From Asticcacaulis sp. MM231 (GTDB lineage: Bacteria > Pseudomonadota > Alphaproteobacteria > Caulobacterales > Caulobacteraceae): a stretch of DNA of 64,000 nt. Made by a program: the position numbers and the translations under genes. Location: the NCBI RefSeq assembly GCF_964186625.1, contig NZ_OZ075110.1, positions 1 through 64,000 of the forward strand. The letters are read 5' to 3'. A model generated the notes under the pieces. That model ran no database searches, was not told where the DNA came from, and saw nothing but the letters and a program-made list of their open reading frames with translations. Shown here one piece after another: positions 13,446-21,189 of the stretch (position 1 is its first letter; every line of letters starts with the position of its first letter).

Positions 13446-13614
13446 AGAGAGCTGGGAGATAGAAGACCTTCCGCTTTTTAGGTGGTGCGGGCGCATATCC
13501 CGACCGGCTCGATAAAGGCCGGGTGAGTACCTTTCACGACCTAGGCGTGACCGCCGTGACTTGGTTTGGCGCTGCGAGCCTTTCCAATAGAGGCGCCTGG
13601 GATGCGCCATCAGT

Positions 13615-14949
13615 TCACATAACGACGTCGTGGATCGTAAGCGCGGCCTCAAAACCGTCAGAAAGATTGCGCAGAGAGACTTTCCCACCGTGTAGCTGTG
13701 CGATCTGCTCGGCCATGGCCAGGCCCAAGCCGGTGCCGTTAGGCGCAAAGGCTGGGTTTGGTGGTGGTTGTCGGGCGCTGTCGCCGCGCATAAACGGTTG
13801 GGTTAAAGACGCGATCTGCGTTTCTGGAACACCGTGACCATGATCGCGCACGCGGATTTGCCACCCGTTCGGCGTTTGTTGACAGGTGAGCTCAATGGGC
13901 GCCGCGCCGTAGTGAAGGGCGTTCTCGACCAGGTTGATCAGGGCGCGGCGAAGCGCCTCCGGCCTTGCGTGCAGGGTTCCATTCGGCACCGGCGCCGCGA
14001 TGATCACACCTGCTTGGCCATAGTCTGCCAAAACAGGTGTGAAAAGCTCTGGCAAGCTGACCTTGATAACAGGCTCAGCCCCAAACCCGCGCGCGTACAT
14101 CAGAAATTGCGACATAATAGCTTCGATGCGGTCGATCTGGCGCTGGGCGCTTGCTGTCAGGGCCTCGTCGTCGCATGTCATCATCTCGAAGGCCAGTTTT
14201 AGCTTGGCCAGGGGCGTGCGCACATCGTGCGAGATACCGGCCAGGATCAAGCTGCGCTCGGCGTCGGCCCTGGCAAGCCGGGCTGTCATATTATTGAAGC
14301 TGCGCGACAGGTCGGCAATCTCCAGAGGGCCGTCTTCTCGCAAGGGCGGCGCCGGCGCCGCCAGACGGTAGCGCTCGGTTGCGTCGCGCAACGCATTAAG
14401 CGGCCGCAGCAGACGATGGCTGAGCAACGCCGCCGCCACCAGGGCCAGCCCGAAGGTCGAAGCCGCCCCAGCCAGCAAAAGGCCGGTCGGGCCGAGGAGG
14501 GGGGGGGATTTGACGCTGATCCAGTAAGGGCTACCGCCCAGCCAGACATGTATCCACAGCTTGCGGCTGTGATCGGTCCGCCACGAGAGATCGGTCTTAT
14601 CTCCCATGGCTTTCACAAGGGCCCGCATGAAGACCCGCTCCACCATGCGCGGCGGCGGGCCCGTGTCGTCGGGTGGTCGTTCGCCGGTCCATATTTCGAC
14701 ATAGGAGGATTTTGCCATGTGCCCGATCAGGCGTTGCCGGTCTGTTTCCGGCACCTCGGACAGGGTTTCGGACATCGAGGCCACGTTTTCGGCCATGATG
14801 CCGGCCACGCGCTGCAACTCCGGCCGCAGCACCAAAAGGGTGAAGAGCACAATGCTGAGAATCTGCGCCACGCCAACGATCAGGGCGGTCAGGGCCACGG
14901 TCTGGCCCCACAGACTGTCGGGGCGAAGTCTTGACCACAGGCTTTTCAT
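13615..14949 (-). CDS. Sensor histidine kinase, EnvZ type
   Basis: Inner-membrane kinase of 444 residues. TM1 is near residues 15-40, followed by a short periplasmic loop, TM2 near 155-180, and HAMP around LLRPLNALRDATERYRL. The HisKA H-box is GISHDVRTPLAKLKLAFEMM and the ATPase boxes are NLVENALHYG, RDHGHGVP and GTGLGLAMAEQ. The ATG at 14949 overlaps the stop of the response regulator (ATGA), so the two are translationally coupled; an earlier in-frame start at 15000 would lie deep inside the regulator gene. The signal sensed is unknown. Confidence 0.9.
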   Translation of the reverse strand: MKSLWSRLRPDSLWGQTVALTALIVGVAQILSIVLFTLLVLRPELQRVAGIMAENVASMSETLSEVPETDRQRLIGHMAKSSYVEIWTGERPPDDTGPPPRMVERVFMRALVKAMGDKTDLSWRTDHSRKLWIHVWLGGSPYWISVKSPPLLGPTGLLLAGAASTFGLALVAAALLSHRLLRPLNALRDATERYRLAAPAPPLREDGPLEIADLSRSFNNMTARLARADAERSLILAGISHDVRTPLAKLKLAFEMMTCDDEALTASAQRQIDRIEAIMSQFLMYARGFGAEPVIKVSLPELFTPVLADYGQAGVIIAAPVPNGTLHARPEALRRALINLVENALHYGAAPIELTCQQTPNGWQIRVRDHGHGVPETQIASLTQPFMRGDSARQPPPNPAFAPNGTGLGLAMAEQIAQLHGGKVSLRNLSDGFEAALTIHDVVM

Positions 14950-15656
14950 CTGTCCGCCTTTGCAAACACATAGCCGTGGCCCCAGACGGTCTTGATCCAT
15001 TCCGGATTGGCCGGATCGGTTTCGATCAGGCGTCGCAACCGTACGATCTGAACATCGACGGCACGATCGGTCACGTCAGCGTCGCGGCCCATCGCCAGGT
15101 CGATGATCTGCGCGCGCGACAGGGGCCGTCCGGCGTGTTGCAGCAGCACCTTCAGCAGGGCGAATTCACGCGTGCTAAGGTCTATGGCCTCGCCGCTGCG
15201 GGTGAATTGCATGCGGCCGAGATCGAGCACAAACGGTCCAAAAATCACCCGACCTTCGCCGCTGTCGAGGTGGGCCACGGCAGGTCTGCGGCGCTGGATG
15301 GCGGTGATGCGCGCCAAGAGTTCGCGCGGCACAAAGGGTTTAGGCAGATAGTCGTCCGCCCCCATCTCAAGTCCCAGAATACGGTCGATCGGGTCGCCTT
15401 TAGCGGTTAGCATGATGATCGGCGTATCGAAGCCGGCAGCGCGCAGACGGCGGCAAACGCTCAGTCCATCCTCGTCAGGCATCATCAGGTCAAGGATCAG
15501 GACATCGGCCGGCTCACGGGCGAGCGCGCGATCAAGGCTTTTGCTATCAGGCACGGTGCGGACGTTGAAACCGTTTTCGCTCAGATATCGCTGGAGCAAT
15601 CCGCGCATCTCCGCATCGTCGTCAAGCACGATCAGGCGGGCGGGGGAAGTCGTCAT
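14946..15656 (-). CDS. OmpR-family response regulator
   Basis: DNA-binding regulator of 236 residues. The receiver domain has acidic residues DDD near residue 12, phospho-acceptor Asp about 56 (LILDLMMPDEDG), a Thr in MLTAKG and Lys in PKPF. The C-terminal winged helix (about 140-232) has the OmpR pattern ending WGHGYVFAK. It is first in a two-gene operon with its kinase. Direct GTTACA repeats with 10-bp spacing lie 67-83 bp upstream of its start and could be its own binding site. Nearby targets could include the divergent secreted protein gene at 15853. Confidence 0.92.
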   Translation of the reverse strand: MTTSPARLIVLDDDAEMRGLLQRYLSENGFNVRTVPDSKSLDRALAREPADVLILDLMMPDEDGLSVCRRLRAAGFDTPIIMLTAKGDPIDRILGLEMGADDYLPKPFVPRELLARITAIQRRRPAVAHLDSGEGRVIFGPFVLDLGRMQFTRSGEAIDLSTREFALLKVLLQHAGRPLSRAQIIDLAMGRDADVTDRAVDVQIVRLRRLIETDPANPEWIKTVWGHGYVFAKADR

Positions 15657-15723
15657 GCGCAGGGGTCCTCAATGGTCAGCCGCGACTTTAGCGTAAGGGA
15701 GAGCTTCCGACATTTGCGAATAT

Positions 15724-15739
15724 GTTACAAGGCGTTACA
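15724..15739. promoter_or_regulatory. Direct repeat, candidate OmpR-type regulator site
   Basis: GTTACA occurs at 15724-15729 and again at 15734-15739, one helical turn apart, with an inverted TGTAAC at 15762-15767 and a GCGTAAC at 15794. The set lies between the divergent regulator (15656) and secreted-protein (15853) genes. Tandem half-sites 10-11 bp apart are typical of OmpR/PhoB-family binding. This is inference from spacing only. Confidence 0.45.
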
Positions 15740-15852
15740 GGTGGCCGGTCTCGCACCATTGTGTAACATCTCGTGGGTTTTGCGTCGTTTTTGCGTAACC
15801 TGCTGACCCTAGCCTCGTTTGTGTCATCCACGACAGACAAGGAGAGAATAAA

Positions 15853-16362
15853 ATGAAAAAGGCATTGATCGGGGCTTCAGCCGCCCTTCTGGCTACGCTG
15901 ATATTTGCCGATACCGCTGCTGCCGCCACCGGCCACGTCCGTGCCCGAGGCGCTAATGGCGTTGCGGCAGCGGGGACGAAAAACGGTAACAGCTATGTCC
16001 GCGCGCGCGGCGCCAGGACCAATGCCGATGGCAGCGCAACGGCCACCAGCGGCGGCGCCTTTAAGACCAATACCGGCGCCTACGGCACGCGCGGTTCGAC
16101 CACCACGGTCAATCCTGACGGCTCGGCCAGCCATTCCGGCAGTGCCTACACCACGGGTGCCAGGGGCACGGCCAGCACGTCGGGCGGCTTTACCCGCAAT
16201 GCCGACGGGACCGTGTCCGGTGCCCGCAACACCGACGTCACAAATGCTGCCACCGGCAATAGCTATAGCGGTAGCACCAGTTATGACAGCGCGACCGGCG
16301 CGACTCATAGCGGCACCTGCAGGGATGCCTCCGGCGCCACCATCGCTTGCCCCACGCGATAG
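15853..16362 (+). CDS. Secreted Gly/Ser/Thr/Ala-rich protein of unknown function
   Basis: A 169-residue protein with a signal peptide (MKKALIGASAALLATLIFADTAAAA) after a GGAGAG ribosome site. The mature part is low-complexity, with repeated NADG, TSGG and VRARGA motifs, and ends with a conserved-looking pair of cysteines (GTCRDASGATIACP) that may form a disulfide. I know of no assigned function. Its promoter region is shared with the divergent two-component operon, so it may be a target of that regulator. A strong terminator follows directly, making it a single-gene unit. Confidence 0.75.
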   Translation: MKKALIGASAALLATLIFADTAAAATGHVRARGANGVAAAGTKNGNSYVRARGARTNADGSATATSGGAFKTNTGAYGTRGSTTTVNPDGSASHSGSAYTTGARGTASTSGGFTRNADGTVSGARNTDVTNAATGNSYSGSTSYDSATGATHSGTCRDASGATIACPTR

Positions 16363-16370
16363 GCGCCCTT

Positions 16371-16410
16371 GCCCCTTGCGTGTTTCCCCCTCACGCAAGG
16401 GGCCCATTTT
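16371..16410 (+). terminator. Rho-independent terminator
   Basis: GCCCCTTGCGTG (16371-16382) pairs perfectly over 12 bp with CACGCAAGGGGC (16392-16403), followed by CCATTTTT. It ends the 15853 gene. Confidence 0.88.
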
Positions 16411-16427
16411 TAGTCCGGAGTTTCTCG

Positions 16428-16841
16428 ATGAAGATCGTCATTTTCGCGCTTCCAGCGCTTTTTCTGGTCACCAGCGCCGTCGCCGCGCCCGCCGCAACAA
16501 AGGTGCAGATCGAGCAGATGCTAAGCCGTGCCTTGGAAGCGGACACCAACCATGACGGCATGCTGACGCGCGCCGAGTGGCAGACCTGGCGCTCGGCCCA
16601 GTTTGCCCGTTTCGATCGCAACGGGGATGGCTATCTGACGGATGCCGACGTGCCGGCCATGGCCGCAGGCCAGATGGCGCCTAAAATGCAGGCAGCAAGA
16701 GCCGCGTTTGACACCAATCACGACCAGCGTCTCAGCCGTGACGAGTTTGTCAGGGGGCCGATGCGGGTGTTCGACCAGATCGACCTGGATCATAACGGGG
16801 TCATTGATGGTCACGAAATTGCACGAGCGAAGGGGCGCTGA
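16428..16841 (+). CDS. Secreted EF-hand calcium-binding protein
   Basis: 137 residues with a signal peptide (MKIVIFALPALFLVTSAVAA). Four EF-hand loops are visible: DTNHDGMLTRAEW, DRNGDGYLTDADV, DTNHDQRLSRDEF and DLDHNGVIDGHEI, each with the Asp-x-Asn/Asp-x-Asp/Gly spacing. ATG 16428 is chosen because it gives the signal peptide and lies after the terminator; the upstream in-frame start overlaps the previous gene. It is probably a periplasmic Ca2+ sensor or buffer. The next gene starts 2 bp after its stop, so the two are likely coupled. Confidence 0.85.
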   Translation: MKIVIFALPALFLVTSAVAAPAATKVQIEQMLSRALEADTNHDGMLTRAEWQTWRSAQFARFDRNGDGYLTDADVPAMAAGQMAPKMQAARAAFDTNHDQRLSRDEFVRGPMRVFDQIDLDHNGVIDGHEIARAKGR

Positions 16842-16843
16842 TC

Positions 16844-17662
16844 ATGGGACATAATCTATATGACGGCGCCTTTATCTGGGTGACCCTGGCCTTTGTTGCG
16901 CTGGAAGCGCTCTACATCGCTTTTGTGCGCAAGGAAGCCTATGACGTGCGCCAGACCGTCGCGTCTCTGGGTGTCGCCGTCGGCAACACACTGTTGCGGC
17001 CGCTTACCGCGCTGTTGGTCATGACTGTCTTGCCTTTTGCGGCCCGGTTCGCCCCATAGCATCTGTCCATGACCGATCTCTGGGTCTGGATCGCGGGCTT
17101 TATCGGCTTCGAGTTCCTTTATTACTGGATGCACCGCTACAGCCACACCATTCGCTGGCTGTGGGCCTCACATGCCGTTCATCACTCTGCCAACAGTTTC
17201 AACCTGCCGGCGGCGGTGCGGCTCGGCTGGACCAATGCGCTCTCCGGCGAATGGCTGATGTTCCTGCCTATGGTCCTGCTCGGTTTTCCGCCCTTGATGG
17301 TGGTCCTCCTGCTGACGGGCAACCTCATCTATCAGTTCTTCCTGCATACTGAACTGTCGCCGAAATGGGGCGTGCTGGAACATGTTCTGAATACGCCGGC
17401 GCATCACCGCATCCACCACGCTTCCAACCCGCAATATCTCGACCGCAATTTCGGCGGCGTGCTGATTGTCTTCGATAAGTGGTTTGGCACCTTTGCCGTC
17501 GATGATCACAGCGAGCCCGTCGTCTTTGGCCTGACGACCCCCATCCACTCGTACAATCCCTTCGTCATTTCTCTGCGCGAATGGGGGCGCATGTTGGGTG
17601 ATGTCACACGCTCTAAATCCCTGGTAGAGGCCGCCGGCAATTTGTTTGGCCGTCCGAAATGA
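16844..17662 (+). pseudogene. Sterol desaturase/fatty acid hydroxylase family protein with in-frame TAG
   Basis: Membrane di-iron enzyme family. A 71-codon N-terminal piece with two hydrophobic segments ends at TAG (17057-17059); the same frame reopens and continues as HLS then MTDLWVWIAGF to 17662. The three histidine clusters of the family are all in the second piece: HRYSH, HAVHHS and HRIHHASN. Joined length of about 272 residues suits the family. A single changed base explains the break. Restart at ATG 17069, 10 bp after the stop, could still give a shortened protein with all the metal ligands but lacking the first membrane span. The substrate is unknown. Confidence 0.78.
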
Positions 17663-17691
17663 CGCACACATCCATAGGAAAGGAAAATCCG

Positions 17692-18603
17692 ATGAAACCT
17701 ATTTTGGCTGCTCTTATTGCCGTATCGCTGGTCGTCACGGCTGGCGGCGTTACGGCCGGTCCGCTGCGTGACCGTATGAACGCCAAGTTTCAGGACAGGC
17801 TTCAGGCCAAACAGGCAGAAGAAGGACGGCCCATCGATGTGCAGTCGATCCTGCCGGGGGCGCGCAAACAGACCCTGTCCTATGGACCGGACGCGCGTCA
17901 GGCGATCGACGTTTATACGCCGCCCAATACGCAGGACGCGCCGGTGATCGTCATGGTGCATGGTGGTGCGTGGAAGGTCGGCGACAAGGCCAATGCGGCC
18001 GTCGTGGAAAACAAGCTCAAATACTGGCTACCCAAGGGATATGTTTTTGTCAGCGTCAATTATCGCATGCTGCCCGATATCATGGCCTATGAACAGGCCA
18101 GTGATGTGGCTGAGGCCCTTCGCTATGTCCAGTTCCACGCCGGCGGCTGGGGCGCCCGGTCGGACCGCCTTATCCTGATGGGGCACTCGGCCGGCGCTCA
18201 TATCGTGGCGCTTTTGTCATCCAACCCTGCCCTGGTCGGGCAGAGATGGGCGGGCACCATCGTGCTGGATTCCGCCGTGATGAGTGTGCCCGAGCTTATG
18301 TCACACCGTCATCTCGCCTTCTATGACGAGGCTTTCGGTGCCGACAAGGCCTACTGGTTGAAGGCTTCGCCGATCGAGCAGTGGACAGCCGACGCTGTGC
18401 CAATGCTGGCCGTGTGTTCGACGAAGCGCAAGGACAAGCCCTGTGATGAGGCGAAGGCGTTTCAGACCAGGGTGACGCGTGCCGGACACGCCATGCCGCT
18501 CCTGCCGCAGGACCTGACACATGAAGAGATCAATCGTAGCCTTGGCCTGTCGTCGGCCTATACAGCGGCCGTCGATCGCTTCATGGCAAGCCAACTCAAA
18601 TAA
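17692..18603 (+). CDS. Secreted alpha/beta hydrolase (esterase/lipase type)
   Basis: 303 residues from ATG 17692, preferred over 17659 because it has an AAAGGAAA ribosome site and starts the signal peptide (MKPILAALIAVSLVVTAGGVTAG). It has an oxyanion motif HGGAW, nucleophile elbow GHSAGAH and a late histidine in DLTHEEIN, the arrangement of feruloyl- or acetyl-esterase-like hydrolases. It may remove acyl groups from plant polysaccharides, which is inference from the nearby hydrolase genes. It follows the desaturase gene by 30 bp and may be in one operon with the EF-hand gene. Confidence 0.85.
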   Translation: MKPILAALIAVSLVVTAGGVTAGPLRDRMNAKFQDRLQAKQAEEGRPIDVQSILPGARKQTLSYGPDARQAIDVYTPPNTQDAPVIVMVHGGAWKVGDKANAAVVENKLKYWLPKGYVFVSVNYRMLPDIMAYEQASDVAEALRYVQFHAGGWGARSDRLILMGHSAGAHIVALLSSNPALVGQRWAGTIVLDSAVMSVPELMSHRHLAFYDEAFGADKAYWLKASPIEQWTADAVPMLAVCSTKRKDKPCDEAKAFQTRVTRAGHAMPLLPQDLTHEEINRSLGLSSAYTAAVDRFMASQLK

Positions 18604-18629
18604 AATTGCGGTTATCCTTTACACCGCAA
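18598..18629 (-). terminator. Terminator for the GH31 gene (minus strand)
   Basis: Stem TTGCGGT (18606-18612) with ACCGCAA (18623-18629). On the minus strand it is followed by TTTTATTT, which overlaps the end of the convergent esterase gene. Confidence 0.6.
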
Positions 18630-18655
18630 AGCCAGCGTGATGTTGGTGACAGGCC

Positions 18656-21055
18656 TTATTCTGAGGGTAATTTGACCGATAGAGCTTTACCCTGGTAGGT
18701 GACGAACGTGCCTTTTGTCTTTTCAGTCTCGGCAATCCCTGTGCCCTGAGTTGCCCCGACCACGACGACGTGGAATATCCGCGTCTTTGGCATATTCGGA
18801 TAGGTGCCGATTCTGGCACCAATTCTAAGCATCCCCTTGGCATCTTCCAGACGCAGGGGAATTTCTGCGCGCTCGCCCTTTCTCCAACCTTGACCGTCTC
18901 CGGCATCGTCATAGAGCGTAAATTCGCCATTGCTGCCGCGGTAAACGCGGATCTCAAGGGGGCCTCCGGCGTTTTCGCCCGAATACTGCACGTTTGGTCC
19001 CATGGGCAAAATCGTGCCGGTGGCGACATGAAGCGGGATCTGGTCAATCGGGGCAGCGACTTCAAGCGTTTGCCCCCCCTCCCTCAGTTCCCCCGTCCAG
19101 AAGTCATACCAATTTGTTCCTTTTGGGAGATAAACTGGTCGCGATGTGGCCCCCGCTTTAACAACCGGGCTGACCAGAAGGCCACGTCCGAAGCTATATT
19201 GGTCGGGGATTTTCAGCACGGCCTCATCTTGCGGAAAATCCATCGACAAGGGGCGCATCATCGTCCCGGACTTATGCGTGACATCCCAGGACAGAGCGTA
19301 AATATAGGGAAGCAACCGGTAGCGCAACTTAACGGTGTCGATGAGCTGCGGCTGAACGGCTTCAGGGAAAGCCCATATCTCTTTGCCGGCGCCACTTCCA
19401 TGAATGCGGAACATAGGATTGAAGGCTCCGAATTGCAGCCAGCGTGTGAATAACTCTGTATAGCCGGGGGAATCGCGGTGCTCGAAAAAGAAGCCGCCCA
19501 GATCGACCGACCAGTAGGGAATGCCACTGATCGAGAAGTTGAGTGCGGCGGGCACCTGAGCGGATAAAACCTCCCATGTCCCGCCTACGTCGCCAGACCA
19601 GGTAATCGCCGCGTTGCGCTGTTGCCCCAGATAGGCCGAACGCGTCAGTATGATTGGGCGCTTTTGGGGGAAATCACGCAGGGCGCCTTCATAAACGGCG
19701 GTCGTGTGCATCAAAGGATAGGCGTTGAAGACGGTTTCCCCCATGCCTTTGGCCGTCGGGACGGTTTTGAACTCGCCCCACTCACCACCAAGTTCCGCTT
19801 CACTGCCATCAAGCCACCAGCCATCAAAGCCCTTGCTGCCGATGCCCTGGGAAATCTGTTGCCAATATAGCTTTCTGGCGTCCGGATTAAAGGGATCGTA
19901 CCAGCGCGCCTTCCCGACAGGCCAGACATTATTATAGACCTTGGGGTAGAGACCCCCGACCTTTTCCATTTCGACCTGGGTGTCCGTGCCGACGTCAAAT
20001 TTCGGCCAGACCGAAATGATCGCATGAAGATTCATATCATGCAGGTCACGCATCAGGTCTTCAGGTTTAGGGAATCGATTTGGATCAAAATTCTGACTGC
20101 CCCACTGGTTGGGTGCCCAATACTGCCAGTCCTGCACGACCGCATCCAGCGGAATGCCGCTGTTTCGATAGTGTGTCGCCACCTCGAGTAATTCGGCCTG
20201 CGAGGCATAGCGTTCCTTGGACTGGAACAGCCCCCATGTCCACAGCGCCATCATCGGGACTTGTCCGGTAATCGTGCGGTATTCGCCAACGACCGTATCC
20301 AGGGCGGGGCCATAGATAAAGTGATAATCTATGCCTTTGCCAGACTCCGTTCGAAACGCAATTGAGTCATCGGCTTGGGGTATGCCCACGTCGACGTCGG
20401 TAATCGCCGGATTGTGCCACAAAATTCCGTATCCGGCGCTGGATACCAGAATGGGCAGGCCGACTTCAGTATTCATTTACTGCAGGTGGACCGTTGTGCC
20501 TTTGTAGTCCATCAGGCCTTGTTGGTGCTGACCAAGACCATAAAAGGCCTCATTGGGGCCGACACGGAACTGTGCCGATATCGCCGCTGTATCCGTGGAC
20601 GTTGGAACCGTGCGACCGGCAGACATGTCGGCTAGAATGATCTTTCCGTCGAGCGTCTGGAACGTGATATTGCCTGTTTTTGCATCAACGACCACCTTAA
20701 ATTTACGTGTCGATAGGGTCGGGTTCGTCTGACTCAATACCAACTGCCAGGGAACGGATTGGGGGGAAGATGTGATTTCTGGCGCAAAGCCTCCCTCCCA
20801 GTTATCGCGTGAAGATATCTTCACGCGCACGGAATTATCACCCCAGATTTCCAACTGGAGAACACCTTGCGGAACAAGAAATACGGCGCCGGAAGGCGTC
20901 TTTCTTATAAGCGTTACCTTAGCCTGAGCGTCGCCTGTTACGAGGCCGTCAGCCGACATGACGCGGGCGGCGGCAACAGGCCCAAAGGACAAGGCCGCAA
21001 GTGCCGCACATGAAACGGCCAATAGGTTTTTCCCGGCGTACTTGAAGAGCTTCAT
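18656..21055 (-). pseudogene. GH31 alpha-glycosidase with in-frame TAA
   Basis: Secreted GH31 enzyme (alpha-glucosidase or alpha-xylosidase type), about 799 residues if read through. The N-terminal part (signal peptide, galactose-mutarotase-like beta domain, FYGLGQHQQGL motif) ends at TAA (20477-20479), directly followed in the same frame by ATG and the rest (MNTEVGLPILVSSAGYG). Nucleophile Asp about 416 is in WWLDGSEAE and acid/base Asp about 489 in WSGDVGG. The 5' piece lacks all catalytic residues. It is either a nonsense mutation or sequencing error, or a TAAATG stop-restart giving two chains. The start is taken as the second Met (MKLFKYAGKN). Confidence 0.8.
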
Positions 21056-21189
21056 TGTCAAAGTGTCCTTTGTCGGGGGCTATGTCGTCCCGCGCATTTG
21101 GGTAGATTTAGGCGTCAAGATGGGATGTTTTTATAGGCGGTAAGGAGAGAGTGGCGGCCATGCTTGCAGACCATGGCCGCCTGGATGGA

